The notes: generated by a model from the sequence alone, not told the origin. A stretch of 64,000 bases of DNA from Exophiala sp. HKRS030 (GCA_023897205.1 JAHWDD010000001.1:5766001-5830000), one strand, 5' to 3'; counted from the first letter of the stretch, positions 22,345 through 34,862 are shown. Translations and numbers: made by a program.

Positions 22345-23222
22345 TGTCGGTTCTTTGGCGTCCAAGGCGTGAAAGCAGGTTTTGTATCATCGAGATAAAG
22401 GATAACTAAAAGATTGCGTTTCCAACCCTCCAAGCGAAGAAGAAGCAGTGCCTGGACCGTAACCATTCCTCATAGCATCGCTTCCAGACAAGATAGAGAA
22501 CAGCCTTCGCAAGTCACATCATAACTCTTATCGATGACAGTGTAAGTCCATTTTTATCACTGCGCTACCTCTCACTGTAGACGGTTCATCGAAAAGTGCA
22601 GGTATACTGAGTAGTGGATCGTCATTCGAAGGGATTTGGAGGACGCAGGGCGATTCGTGTCCACATAGAGTGGTAGGGTGGCATCGAGAGGAGCCCTCGG
22701 TATTAGTATCAGACAGCGTAGGCGGATGGGTCAGTTTCGAGGTCGACGAACCATGCAGCTACTAAACAAGAGAACAAATTGGAAGAGAAGCTGCGTATCT
22801 AGTGGTAGGAGACGGCGACGAAGCATTGGAATTCCGCGCAGCCGGCTAAAGAGGAACGCGGAATATCGTGGAGGTTGTGATCGGCCGTACTACATCAAGC
22901 ATGTGGGGGTTTTTACTTTGCCGTAGTATCCTTTACTCCAGATTTTCCCTCGGACCCGATGCCCCCGTCCAATCACAGACGCACAAATCATCACACCCAA
23001 ATGACGTGCCGTTTTCTAGACACTTCCAACCTGCCCATTTTGTGTCTCTCACTTACTTCTCATCCTCTCACCGCCAGAGTCGTTGGCGATGTCCATTTAA
23101 TGTGCCATCTGAATCCAACAGTGAGTCCTCACAGTCAACTACTATCTTGAATTTCAGGATTTCCCCTGTCTTGGATAGCTGAGCTTCGTGGTGGCCGTTG
23201 ATGTCTACCGACACTTTTCACC
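22345..23222. other. Spacer upstream of the amino-acid transporter
   Basis: About 880 bp with the 3' end of the ABC gene and the promoter of the next gene. No gene or clear motif recognised. Confidence 0.4.
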
Positions 23223-24935
23223 ATGGCCGACACTCCTAATTCTCAACAAGACGCCCAGGCCTCTCGCGTGATATCTGGTCATCTGCCTTCGGGTTATACT
23301 GCAGAATTCGTTCCCGTATCAAGTTCTGGAGATGCTGGAACCGATTCAAACGATGCAGAAGGCGAATCCTCCCTCCAGCTTCAGGGTGGTGACATTCACC
23401 GAGACCTCTTCAAGATACATCACCGAGGCAAACTCCAACAACGAGCTGCAACATTTTCACATCCACGTGCCGACTCTACCAATGATGAAGATGAACAGCC
23501 TACGGTGGCAGGCCACCTCGCGCCTGGAGGCTTCCGACGCGAGTTTGTGAAGCAAAAATATGGCCGCTTCAACCCCGCTGTCATGCCTGTCACACGAAAC
23601 TTTGTCGAATTTCTCGCGTTGTACGGCAGTTTCGCTGGAGAGGATCTCGAAGATACTGACGACGACGAGGCCCTGGAGGACGAAGAACAAGCTCCTACAG
23701 AAACTCGACCACTGCTGGGTCGACGGCGGACCACGACCCGAGCACAACGAGGCGATGCCGGCACAACCAAGACCTTCTTCACCTTACTCAAGGCTTTCAT
23801 CGGCACCGGCATCATGTTCTTGCCCAAAGCATTTAACAACGGCGGCATTCTGTTTTCATCCATCACCTTGATTACGGTTTCTCTCGTCACTACCTTGGCT
23901 TTCCACCTGCTGCTGCAGTGTCGACAAGAACACAAGAAGACCGGTTACGGAGAGCTTGGAGAGACTATTGGCGGTCCAAAGTTAAGAGCTATCATTCTTG
24001 GGTCCGTCACGATCTCACAGCTGGGATTTGTCTGCGCTGGCACGGTCTTTGTTGCGGAAAATCTACACTCCTTCCTACAAGCTGTCACCAAAGGGTCTCA
24101 ACCGTTGTCCACGAACGTACTCATCGCCCTACAGCTATTGGCCCTGATACCATTATCCTACATCCGCAATATTTCCAAGTTGGGACCCGCTGCTCTGCTG
24201 GCGGACGTCTTTATCCTCTTGGGTCTAGCTTACATCTACTTTTACGATATTAGCACGCTCGCCAATGAGGGCATCCATCCGACAGTCCAACTCTTCAATC
24301 CCGATTACTACACGATGACTATTGGTTCTGCCATCTTCACGTTTGAGGGCATAGGACTTATCCTCCCCATCCAATCTTCCATGAAGGAACCTGATAAATT
24401 CGAACCGTTGCTATGGGTCATTATGCTCATCAACACCATCATTTTCACCTCGATAGGAGCTCTTTGCTATGCCACCTTCGGCTCGGCCACGCAGATCGAG
24501 GTCATTTCGAATTTTCCGCAAAACAACAAGCTCGTCAACGCCGTGCAGTTTCTGTACGCCATGGCGGTCATGGCCGGAACTCCGGTCCAATTGTTCCCGG
24601 CCCTGCGCATCCTGGAGGGCAAGGTATTTGGTCGTCGTTCCGGCAAGAGAGATGCCTCGACAAAATGGAAGAAGAATGGATTCCGGACGGCGCTCGTCAT
24701 TGTCTGTGTCTTGATTGCAATCCTGGGCTCCAACAACCTGGACAGATTTGTCGCCCTCATCGGCTCGTTCGCTTGCGTTCCCCTCGTGTACATATATCCG
24801 CCACTACTGCATTACAAGGGCGTCGCTCGGACGTCGTGGACCAAGATTGGCGACATTGTATTGATGGCTCTGGGATTGGCATGCATGGTTTATACCACCA
24901 TCATCACTGTCGTCAACAGTTTTTTGAAGTCGTGA
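23223..24935 (+). CDS. Vacuolar amino-acid transporter (AVT3/AVT4-like)
   Basis: Intronless, 570 aa, ATG at 23223 in a good context (ACCATGGC). The first 180 residues are hydrophilic and acidic, with the conserved LQGGDIHRDLFKIHHR segment and two copies of a GHL-x2-G-[YF]-x2-EFV motif. Eleven membrane helices follow from about residue 183, starting at KTFFTLLKAFIGTGIMFLPK, the signature of the AAAP family. The long hydrophilic N-terminus is typical of the fungal vacuolar AVT3/AVT4 branch, which moves neutral and basic amino acids from vacuole to cytosol. The family is sure; the exact paralogue is not. Confidence 0.9.
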   Translation: MADTPNSQQDAQASRVISGHLPSGYTAEFVPVSSSGDAGTDSNDAEGESSLQLQGGDIHRDLFKIHHRGKLQQRAATFSHPRADSTNDEDEQPTVAGHLAPGGFRREFVKQKYGRFNPAVMPVTRNFVEFLALYGSFAGEDLEDTDDDEALEDEEQAPTETRPLLGRRRTTTRAQRGDAGTTKTFFTLLKAFIGTGIMFLPKAFNNGGILFSSITLITVSLVTTLAFHLLLQCRQEHKKTGYGELGETIGGPKLRAIILGSVTISQLGFVCAGTVFVAENLHSFLQAVTKGSQPLSTNVLIALQLLALIPLSYIRNISKLGPAALLADVFILLGLAYIYFYDISTLANEGIHPTVQLFNPDYYTMTIGSAIFTFEGIGLILPIQSSMKEPDKFEPLLWVIMLINTIIFTSIGALCYATFGSATQIEVISNFPQNNKLVNAVQFLYAMAVMAGTPVQLFPALRILEGKVFGRRSGKRDASTKWKKNGFRTALVIVCVLIAILGSNNLDRFVALIGSFACVPLVYIYPPLLHYKGVARTSWTKIGDIVLMALGLACMVYTTIITVVNSFLKS

Positions 24936-26385
24936 AACACTGTTAGCAGCCACGTATGAGTTTGAGGGCTTCATGTTCGACCTCTTGCAAATTGTTTCGG
25001 AAAGGAATGTCGAGGCTGGCACATCCCAGCTCGATGAGCTCATTATATTATCATTACCGCGGTGTACGTACTGGATCTATAAGCATGATAGGTGACCAAT
25101 CTAGGAACACTCGTAACAATAAAAACGCAAGGGAGCTTTCAGATGTGTCTGCTGTTCAGAGGCGCGGTTTCAGTAGCCAACACAGTAAAACAGAAGAATT
25201 CGAACGCCCTGCAGAGTAAATTACCACCGGTCACTCTTGTGTTTCAATCAGCTACAACAACCCCTGCGTGGACCGCGGTATTTTCCGTGATGGCGTTCAC
25301 TACTATTCTTGATGTTGTATTGCTCGCGTTGCTTCCTGGTATGATGGCTGACTTTTCTTTCAAGAAGACCCTTTCCCCCGTGATGATGGTCCTGTCTAGG
25401 TGCTTACACACGTTCAAATTTAGCCCCCTTGACAAGGTGTTCGGTGGCGTCCAGTACTTTTTCTGGTTTGTGATTTGTGTCGTCGAAGGGCACTGATTCC
25501 ATCCGTGCCAAGCAGAACTTCCGAGACCCTTTGGATCTATCTCGGAACCTCCTTTTCACGAAGGGGGAGGTTCTCTCCCTCAGATCTGGTCGGTATTTAG
25601 TTCATGCCCAGCTTTTTACCGTTTCAATATGTCTCTGCATGGTCGAAAATATTAAGGCCCCCTCACATATCAAAAGGAACCAGATCTCTTTGGATGAGCG
25701 ACCATCCCAGATTCGCGCGAGACACACGCATCTGCGATGTACGAGCTTCGCCGGGGAGATTGCGAAGCCGGGGAGGGGAGATGTCGATGTTTCCGTCTGG
25801 GCCAGACGCTGCCTGTTGCTGCCCTCCCCTGCATGACCATCTCAAACATGGCTGGGGTACAAACGGGGATACGAGCCTCGGTCGTGTACGGTGATGCCAC
25901 CACCGATTTGATGTGTAAGGCTGCCCCCGAGGATTCGGCCTTGAAATTTTCTTGGGGTGTGGCAATCACATTCCACCCGACCGAAACCCGGTTCCTCTCT
26001 GAACCTGTCCCTGTCTACTTACCATCGACGTCGTGGCCAGACCATTCTGGTTTTCAGCAAGGAGGAGGTGGAGGAGGAGGATTCAGATTGGTTTACATGT
26101 CATGATGATGCGTTGGCGCCACACCCGAATTTGAGAGAGACAGACTCGGACGAGCAAGGTGAGAGAGTACGAGTCGCGCTTACAAGTATAAGAAGGTGGT
26201 AGAGAACCTCATTCCTTCAACATTCTCAACGCACCAAATCCATTCTCTCTGTTCCAGTGTCACTCGTTGTCCAACTCACCCCCAGTCAATCGTTCACACT
26301 TCTACTCTCGTACATCTTCCTCGCGGACCTTTGGTTTGTCACTTTCATACACACACTCACACACGCGCACGTCCAACCACGAAAA
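24936..26385. other. Intergenic, about 1.45 kb
   Basis: Contains the 3' region of the AVT gene and the promoter of the secreted protein. Open frames on both strands here lack domains and are not called. Confidence 0.5.
26187..26193 (+). promoter_or_regulatory. TATA-like element
   Basis: TATAAGA about 195 bp before the ATG of the secreted NTF2-like gene, followed by a pyrimidine-rich leader. The position suits a core promoter. Confidence 0.4.
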
Positions 26386-27091
26386 ATGAAGTTGCTCAGT
26401 GTCATCATCACATCTATCGCTCTGGCATCCACCACCATCGCTGCACCAGGAGGATGGACTCAATGGCAGGGAGGGGCAGGTGGTGGCAGGTCTGGAAATA
26501 ACAACAACGGAAACAACAATTGTCTCTCTCAGAACGACGCCAATGACATTGTCAACAAGTTCATCAGTGTCCTCAACCACCCCGACATCAACGCATCCAA
26601 TGCGACCGCTCAAGCCTTGATAGCCGACGGTTTCTTTGAAAAGAGTGACTCTATCAATATGCTCGCAGGTCATCCGGTACGTTACTGTCTCCTCTCTCTC
26701 TCTCTCTTTCTCTCTCCTCTCTTCTTCTCTTCTCACCCTTTTATCCTCACAACGCTAACCTTTTCCTCTCTCTCTCTCTTTTCTTTTTCAGGCCGGCTCG
26801 GAATCATTCAAAGGCAAGGCACAGTACATCCAAGGTGTGTTGCTCACCCCGTCCATCACCGGCATCAACACCAACATGGTCCTCCCGGCCGGTTGCGACA
26901 AGGTGGTCTGGCACTGGACCTTTACCGGCATCGGCACCAGACAACTCCCCGTCAACGGCATCAACATCTTCGAGATCACCGCCAAGAAACAGATCGCAGA
27001 CATGTACGTCGAGTTCGACAACATCGCCTGGGGCATCGACACGGGAATCACCGTCTACAGTCGCAACGGGACCAAGTTGCCCTTGGCTTGA
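26386..27091 (+). CDS. Secreted NTF2-like domain protein
   Basis: Two exons, 26386-26676 and 26792-27091, joined in phase 0 over a 115-bp CT-rich intron, give 196 aa. A signal peptide (MKLLSVIITSIALASTTIAA) is followed by a Gly/Asn-rich linker of about 30 residues. The domain from CLSQNDANDIVNKFISVL to the C-terminus has the alternating pattern of fungal secreted NTF2/SnoaL-like proteins, with the Trp-rich strand VVWHWTFTGIGTR near the end. No catalytic residues can be assigned. Such proteins are common in fungal secretomes with unknown role. The strong leader and TATA-like element suggest good expression. Confidence 0.75.
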
Positions 27092-27675
27092 AGGTCCGTG
27101 GCCTATCAGTGACTATCCCAAACCCCGACCATCACGACCGGGGGGGGGGGAGGATAGGATCTACTTTTCTCACTCGATCCGTCACAAGAAACAAAGCAAA
27201 AGAAAATGACGAGGACTTTGTCTTTTTTTTCTCCGAGTTACCCGAAAGAGGCGATTTTCGTTTTCGTTTTTTGGTTTTTTCTTTTCATTTCGGAACAGAC
27301 ACAGTCACAGGCAGTGACCGTAAGGCAGTTTAGGAGGGCGTCCTTTGGATTATTGACAGAGTACTTTACTTTTTTGACAAGACACGAGTGATTATTATTT
27401 TTACAAGACACTTTTTCGAATACAGCCTTCCCCAAAAGGAAAAGGGGGTTTTCTGGTTTCTACTTCTTCGTATTCATTTTTGTGTTTGCCTGTCTGGTAC
27501 AAAACCTTTTGGACTGGCTCCTCCAATTACCACTTTGCGCTCATCTCATTCATCATGAGCCCCCTTCTTATCTTCTTTCGAGCCTGTATGACAAGCCATT
27601 GGGATGTAATTTCTATTGATATCACCCCTGTGACCTACTGTGGTCAAGGTAACCGGTTGTCTAACAAAACCATCT
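27092..27675. other. Convergent 3' spacer with poly-G tract
   Basis: About 580 bp between convergent genes. A run of about ten G lies near 27140. No gene recognised. Confidence 0.5.
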
Positions 27676-30600
27676 CTAGTCCATCTCCGTGTCTGGTTGC
27701 TCGTCTCCAGAGACCCCTGTTGCTTCTTCGTCCATTCCTTCGGCGGTCAAAGGTGCGCCGTCGTCTTTGTCTCCCGCTTGCTTGTGCGACACGATTTTCC
27801 ATCCACTCGGCGTGCTGGTGTCTTTGACGTATTCCGACATAGGGAACTATAGGGCTTAGTTAGCATCACTGTCTCCAACTCACTCGGTCCACACTTACAT
27901 AATGGTCGTTCTTCTTCATCGTCACCACCCACGGCACATTATCAAATGTCATAGCCCTTAGTCTGAAATAGGTATTATCTTCAATCTTGCTCACCTCCCG
28001 GACAAATACATCCAGGTCTGGAGTCTTCACACCATTGACATGAGTGATGAAATTGGTGGGAGCAAGTCCATACTGGTACGCCGGTGATCCCCGACTTCTC
28101 GCACTGACATAGATCTCCGAGTGCAGTTTACTGATCTGTTGACGCACAGCGTGATGTGGCTTCTGCAGCACCGCGCCACAGAAGACAACGGCGCGAGCGG
28201 TTTCCAAGTCCTCTGTTGGCACTGTAGGAACACGCAGCCGGACCTCTTTGCCTTTCCGTACCACCAAAGCATCGAGCCATTCCTTGTCGTACATGATATC
28301 GAAATCAGATACCCTGGTGATGAGCTGGTCGTTGAGAGTAAGAATGATGTCCCCTTCTTGAAGCAATTGGCCATCACCGGGGCCGTTGGCAGGACCGCAA
28401 TCGACCTTACGGACAATGAACAACTGGTGCCGTGACGGATTAGCTTTGGCCACCTTCTTGATCCATTCATCTGAAACTCCCATGATACGACATTGAGCCA
28501 TCTGTACCACGTACGACTCCATATTCAAAATGCGTAGTTTGGGAATGACACCGGCACGAATCTGGTCAAGGACCGGATTAATCATGCTCGTGGCCAGACC
28601 GAGGTGATATTCAGTATCTCGATGACTGCCCTGCGTTCTCTCGCCCATATAGGTGAGCCAGAGAGCTTGCACCACACCATCCGACCCGATGAGCACTCCA
28701 GACGAACACTGAGATGATAGTCCTGTATCCACGGTGATGGCATCCAGATTGACAGCACGGTATCGGGGAGCAGCAGCATTCGCTGGAATACCGACCGCCG
28801 TAATGTCTGTGACAGTGGTTTTGGCAACAACGATTCTGTGATTCTGGTTGAATCCCACGAATATGGTGTCAGCCCCCTGTTTAACCATATCAGTCGCCAG
28901 ACGAGCGCTCTGAACAGGCGCTTGGACCAGCTTTGGGTCATATTGAATCACAGTATAATTGGTGAGTGGATGAAGGAAGATGACTTTTCCTTCAATCTGT
29001 ATAGAGTCGGCAACTGTAACAGTAATATCGCAGAGGTCGTATGGGACGATGGCTCTAGACACCACGACCAAACCTTTTTCTGCATCAATAACAAGGCCAA
29101 ACCCAGTTCTCCTTGCTTGAGGATATCCATCAATCTTGACAGGCATATAACAGGAAACTTTGACGAAGGATCGAACGATGTCCGCAGCAGCTGGCAGATC
29201 GTCCAGTTGGACAAAGTCGGCAGCTTGAACTTTGGGAGGTACGGCGGCAATTGCTTTACCCAAGTCTTTGAAATCCCACAAGCCCGTTGCGTCATTCCGT
29301 ACGGCCAGTCTCATTCGCTGGTGCCAATGTCGGTCGATGTGCACGATGCTCGTAGCCCTCGTGTGCAGATCCCTGATATGACGGTACGAAATAACAATAC
29401 GAGACTTGTCTGGCACATTCCGCATGACCTCGATGAATGCATCCAGGTCTGGAGTCGGCTTCTGATCGACTGTGTCAATGATCCACCCAGAGAGAGCGTT
29501 GTCCATCTTGAAGGATCCGGCAGCCTCGGCCACGTAAAGACCTTTGCACGCAATTGCATATAACCGCGCTTGTTGATATGACAAGTTGTGGAAACTGCCA
29601 CCTGCCACAGCAACAAATCGATCGGGAGTGATTGCGTGCAAATCCCCGACGTCGAGAGTAGCCTCGTAATCCTCTCCCCCACGCTGGAACAATAGATTAA
29701 TCTTACCGCCTACGCTAGAATCCAATATCGCATCCAATTTGACAAAAGAATTCAAAAGCTCTCCATTGACTTTGATCAGGACATCTCCTTCTTGAATCTT
29801 GTTATCGGCAGGCCCCTCGGGCAACACAATCTCTGCCACAAGCATGCTGTTTTCGGTAGGAAACTGTTTCCGCATTGCTGATTCCCAATTTGGAGTTAGA
29901 CCAAGTCTTCGGCAATCGTCAAAGGGTTTCAGCATCCATTGTGTCTGGATGGTGCCTCGAGTTATCGGCTGGGATTGTTGTAGACACTGCAAGGCGCGCA
30001 ATGGTCGGTCGAGTGGCAGAAAGTAGTCGGTGGCGGCACCATCCACGCGCCCGCCTGCCTGAAGTGCAACCGCATTACCGTTCAGATTGACAACAGGACT
30101 GCCAGAACTTCCACCGGTCGCAGCTGCAGCCGCCTGAATGTAATTTGTGTTGAAATCGGAGTACCCTTCGCCATATTCTGGAGCATTGCGGTCTAATCGA
30201 CTGATCACACCGGAGAGAATACTGAGCTTCTCACCGGCATCGTTTCCAACCACTCTGATTTCGACCCCGACTTTGGCAGATTCTGGCTGCAGCTTGAGCG
30301 CCTCCAATTGCATGTACTTGATGGCCTTGGGGTCGAACTGTAGAATGCCGAAATCGTGAACCGGGTCGCGGTAGACCGGCCGCACATCGCACTCTTCATG
30401 GTTGTCGAAAACACAATAACCCCAAAACGGCCCAGAACACACCACATGGCGGTTGGTCAGGATGTATCCGTTCTCTGCGTCCACCACGAACCCAGTGGCC
30501 TGACTCGAGGTGGACAGGTCCGTATCAAATGAACAAGTTTGACAAAAATGTATAGACACCACGCTCTTGATGACCTTTTCTATCGTGGCCTGCCATTCAG

Positions 30601-30802
30601 GTGAATCCCCGGCGGCTGACACAGCGTTGATTATCGGAACAGAATTTGCATCTGCCTCAATGTCGTAGACCGAACCATTCTGGGGGGTCGCATCTCCCGG
30701 TGTTGGGACGCCATTCTCTTGCTTCAACTGTTTCTTAGGCCTCTCTATTGCTGATATCGGGCTGTTTCTTCGTTTGGGGCGAGCTTCGCCATTGGTGGCC
30801 AT
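27676..30802 (-). CDS. nma111: Nma111, pro-apoptotic HtrA-type serine protease
   Basis: Two exons, 30802-27899 and 27846-27676, joined in phase 0 over a 52-bp intron, give 1024 aa. The start at 30802 ([16 protein letters not shown]) matches the family; the frame runs further upstream but that part looks like leader sequence. A nuclear-localisation-like stretch ([15 protein letters not shown]) comes first. The N-terminal protease domain has the triad His in TNRHVVCSG, Asp in [11 protein letters not shown] and Ser in [10 protein letters not shown]. Two PDZ units and a second, inactive protease-like half follow. The second exon restores the conserved NDHYFPMSEY end. In yeast this nuclear protease cleaves the inhibitor of apoptosis Bir1. 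The length equals the family norm. Confidence 0.95.
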
Positions 30803-31390
30803 CGTGGTAGCAAATCTGGGCCGAGGCGCAACGGGAAAGGCCGACTGGAGGCGGTTGGGGGAGACAGAGGACAGGGTCTGGAAAGGTGCAGGCTTGTGCG
30901 ATCCAAAGTCGGTCGCAATGCGAGCTTGGGAATGCGCGGAGAATGGTCGAGGGTTCGCGGAGCACACAAAACGTCGGTGCGTCGCCAGGGAATTCGATCT
31001 CGGAGGGATACAACAGTAATGAGAATAAGATACCCTGATGAGTCTGGGACGAATGTATGGTACCATTCAGACAGCGATAAGCAAGTAAAAAAGCCAAAAA
31101 GAAGAAGTAACAAGAACGAGAAAGTACTAGCAACCTCACAGAGACAAAATCACAAGGCTGCGCGCGGTTACAGAAGCCTGACGCAGTCAATCACTTTTAA
31201 CTCCGATTGGTCTTGGCAGCCTTGTCTCATGTCTGCGCAACCATCATTGGACTCACATTCCAGGCACGCACTACAAACAAAGTACTGCTAGGTACACAAT
31301 GCTATGTACACCGTTCAAGAGGTAGGTAAAATCCATATACATGTAGATATCAATCCCCGTGTACAAGTATAGGAACCGTCATCCTCACAA
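30803..31390. other. Promoter region of nma111
   Basis: About 590 bp. It holds the nma111 leader and the 3' end of the small gene upstream. Nothing else seen. Confidence 0.4.
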
Positions 31391-31680
31391 TCATCGATCT
31401 TGCTCCCGTTCAACAATGCATTCTGGCATCTCGAGCATCTCAACACCCTTGTAAATCTCTTCAGGCAACTTGAAGGTGAACCACTCTCTCGTTCTCACGA
31501 TACCTGAAGTGATAATTAGCATCCGACATGGCCGGACCTCAAAGAACTCTGCTCATACGTTCCCTCCACATAATCCCCGGTGGCACAGGAGAATGAAGCG
31601 CGCTGAGTGTGACTTCTCTGGACCGGATATAGCCACCAGAGGTTTTCTGAAGCAACCTGGCGTGCTGATTGTCTGGAACC
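31391..31680 (-). CDS. Small spliced gene, 5' part unresolved
   Basis: A last exon at 31503-31391 and a preceding exon ending at 31559 join over a 55-bp intron (GTATGA donor, GCTAAT branch, CAG acceptor). They read LLQKTSGGYIRSREVTLSAL, then HSPVPPGIMWRERIV, RTREWFTFKLPEEIYKGVE and MLEMPECIVEREQDR before the stop. The peptide is compact and clearly protein-like. Just upstream, another frame reads like a mitochondrial presequence (ARFVPRLQQQTDKASSRRF), but the two do not connect without a short intron or a one-base shift. It may be a small mitochondrial protein; I do not recognise the family. Confidence 0.5.
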
Positions 31681-31901
31681 TTCGTGAGGAGGCCTTGTCA
31701 GTCTGCTGTTGCAATCGAGGCACAAATCTGGCGACATTCTGTCTCTGCAAACTCACCAGTCGGCTGCTGTAAGATTGTTCAGGTCACCGACTCGGTCTAC
31801 AGGATGGCATTCAATGTGTCTGTCATCGCTGGGGACGACTTGGGCGCTCGCTTCAATATATTTTGAGTCGGTAGAACTATGTGTTGTCACAATTCTTGAA
31901 C

Positions 31902-33010
31902 TCACACGTCCGCCAAAACAGGATCGGAGTGCCGCGATTCAGTGTTCATATTCTGAGTCGGATGCTGTGACACTGTGTGAGCCTTACTCATCGCAGACTG
32001 TCCGGCATCAGGAAAGAGGGAGTTCAGCTGTTTGTAGAGGTCCTGGACTTGGGGCAAGTGCGCGGGTGGTGCCATTATTGTCGGACCATGAGGCAATGCG
32101 CCGTTTGCCTTCTTTTTGGCATCTGCGATAGCAGCCAGATATGACAGATTCGCCTGAAGCCGGCGCATACAATCTGCATATTCCTGTGAAGGTGGCTTAT
32201 TCGGATGGGAGCCTGTGCCGCTGGCTGATTTTGATGGCTCATCACCAGAGCTGTTCAATGGATTTGAAGGGTCAGTTGCAGACACTGGAGAATCCGGTGA
32301 CTGTTGTCCTGAGACCGCAGAATTGGCCGTCTTCTCTTGTTCTTGTAGCGATATCACCTCTTGCAATAAATGTGTGTTGATGTCCAATAAAATAGATACT
32401 CTTGCGCGCTCTCGCGCCGCTGACTGCGGTGACATGGACAGCGCCCCTCCATCTGTCTGGTGCTCTGACTGCGCTTGTTGTTGTTGGTGTTGTTGCTGAG
32501 GAATGTTGTGGGCCATCTGAACCGCTTTCTGCATTTGCGCTTGCTGCGCAAGACTGGAATTGGGTTGGACAGGTAGTCCCATGAAGGCGGCTGTGTGTGT
32601 ATCGGCTGAGGCAGATGATCCTGCTTGCAGAGGAGGGGTCGGCGTCGACATTTGGGACAAGGAGGAAGTGTGAGGAGGTTGGCTCGCGGCTTGGGTCACT
32701 GACATGGGCGACGGTCCATTTGTCGGATATCCTGGCACAGAATCAGCATGGCTCAGCGCAAGCGACAGGTGGCACTGGGCGACGAAGTCCACCAACCTTG
32801 AAGTGGGCTATGATTAGACGGTGAAAAGGCGCCAATCTGCCCCGGATTTTGATGATAGATGGCCTGCGATATGGGCTGTGGTGTAACTTGAGGGTGGGCT
32901 GGCCTTTGCAAGTGGTTCGCTATCAGGCCTGGCTGGTACGCAGCCTGTGCAGGGGATGAAGAAAAAGCAGCTCCAGCCGCAGCGTACATTGGCAGGGCGG
33001 GGTTGTTCAT
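31902..33010 (-). CDS. SSXT (SS18-like) domain protein
   Basis: Two exons, 33010-32797 and 32731-31902, phase 1, intron 65 bp, give 347 aa. The N-terminal 170 residues are Gln, Pro and Ser rich with a poly-Gln segment. The SSXT domain is split by a low-complexity insert: RVSILLDINTHLLQEVISLQ at about 180-200 and YADCMRRLQANLSYLAAIADA at about 256-276. The NLxYLAAIADA signature is that of SS18/SSXT proteins, which associate with SWI/SNF chromatin remodellers as co-activators. A strong GTGAGT follows the stop codon, so an alternative 3' exon is possible. Confidence 0.8.
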
Positions 33011-33556
33011 GATGGCTTGATTGGCGGTTTTGGGCTAAGGATTGTGAAGCTGAAATGTTCGGGTAGCCTCGAGGGAGCCAGCAAAGAGAAAGATCTGGTG
33101 CAGTGTCTGTGCGATCAATGAATGGCGTTTAGACTGGAGTTGAAATGGCGCGCCTGCAGCTAGCCGGAAGCCAAAACAACGCCTCGTGAGCCCAAAGCAC
33201 ATCGGCCCGTAGGAATAAACGGGGCAGACAGGGAGAGGAAGCACTAGTCGAGTAGGCCTGTACTTGTTTGATGTTGTATCCTGAAGCGAGGACGAGCTGG
33301 AGGCAGGACTGGTTGGTAAATGGATCAGCAATTTGATGAGGGCGAGTGGATTGGTCTGTGTGAAACGACGGCACCAGGCAATGTACGGCAAAAGCGGGAA
33401 GAGGAAAACTCGACGCCAAATCATCCATTGGGTACGGGCATCCTAACATTCTGTGACTGAGGGCGGCATGATGGTTTTACACAGTGCAACAGTCTAGGTA
33501 GATTATATCTAATCCGTACGGATACGAGGTACTGAGCAGTTGTATTCTTGTCCCTT
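33011..33556. other. Spacer upstream of the SSXT gene
   Basis: About 550 bp including the SSXT promoter and the 3' end of cns1. No gene recognised. Confidence 0.4.
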
Positions 33557-34862
33557 CTACTTGTTCTTTTTCCTCTTCACCTCGTCTATCCACCGGCCTG
33601 CCAGCGACACTGGTACCACATATATCCTGACAAGTCCATCCACAATCTCAGTCTTGCCATTTGACAAGGCCTCTAATAACGTCAACTTCTTGCCGATCTT
33701 CATCAATCCGCCGCTGACCGTGTCCATGTAACAGTCAATCGCCGACGGCTTGTACTCATTCTTGCTGTCCCAAGGCAGGGGCAGGATGTAGCTTAGGTGA
33801 TGCTCAATAGCATCCTTCTCGGCCCACGCCTTGATGAAATCAGACTGGTTATGCATCGGGTACAAGAACATCACCGGGAACTCCAACATGCTCGTTGGGG
33901 ATAGAGGATCCGGCGACAATCGTATGGAGGCGCCTTCAAGATTCGGTGGATCCTTAGAACCTCGTAGTTGGATGTTTCTGGCTTTTAATGCCGTCGCAAG
34001 GACAAGCTGTTCTTGTTGCTTCCTTTTCTGTTCTGCCCGCCGCCGTCGGTCCTGTTGCTCCTTGACTGTTGCTCGCGCTCTGATCTGATCTAACAGTTTC
34101 TTCAGAACGACATTGTCTGGGTCAATCTTAAGGCCGCGAGACGCGACATCGAGGGCTTCTAGCACTTTGTCAAGCGCAAATAGAGCAGCCGCCGAACGAT
34201 AGTGAGCTTTCACATTCGATGGATTGATTCGCAATGCTGCTGCGCAGTCCAGCGTCGTCGAACGATAGTTTTCTGGACAATGAGCGACAGTAGTCTCAAT
34301 CGGAACAGGGCCACTTACTGAGCTCGAGATTACATAGGGCTCGATTGACATATAGTTGTTCCTCCACCGTGGTTCGCAGTTTTTGTTCCGCCTCCATATC
34401 TTGCGGTTTGTCCCATTTGTCCTCGCCGCGGTCGACCAAGACTGCTATCCCTTTGGAATAGAACTCTTTGGCATCGGTCCATTTCTTCTCAGCGGCCATT
34501 TCATTCCCACGCTCCTTGAATCCTTGGGCAACTTCTGCCTTTGTACCTTCGTACTGTAGGGCCTTGATGGCCTCAATCATAATGTTTTCTCCATCTGCAC
34601 GTTTTGCTCAGCCATGCGCATGAGCAAAAGTAGAATCGAGCGTACCGTCCGTAGTCGCATCATCAACGCTATTCATGAAAAGGGGTGTTTTGCTCATATC
34701 CTGCACAATCTCTTCAAAACTCTTGGACGAGATGTGGTTTTGATCGGGTCCGGAGAGATGTTGCTCGTACAGTTCCTCGATCGAGGGCGCAGCGGGAGCC
34801 TCATTGAGGCTGAGGCTCTCGTCAAAGTCATCGGGAAGCTCTTCTATTCGGGACATTGTCAT
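33557..34862 (-). CDS. cns1: Cns1, TPR co-chaperone of Hsp90
   Basis: Three exons, 34862-34646, 34594-34319 and 34272-33557 (introns 51 and 46 bp), give 402 aa; an ATG two codons downstream (34856) is an alternative start. The acidic N-terminus is followed by a TPR array: VAQGFKERGNEMAAEKKWTD, LYVNRALCNLELKNYRSTT and VKAHYRSAAALFALDKVLEA, whose Asn, Asn, Lys and Arg residues form the carboxylate clamp for the Hsp90/Hsp70 tail. A charged helix links to the C-terminal wheel domain typical of Cns1/TTC4 (MLEFPVMFLYPMHNQSDFI). It is an essential co-chaperone acting with Hsp90 and eEF2 in yeast. Confidence 0.92.

Noticed and set aside
30803..31066. 88-codon upstream extension of nma111
   Set aside because: Family proteins start at the ATG at 30802; the extension is Arg/Ser/Pro-rich leader-like sequence.
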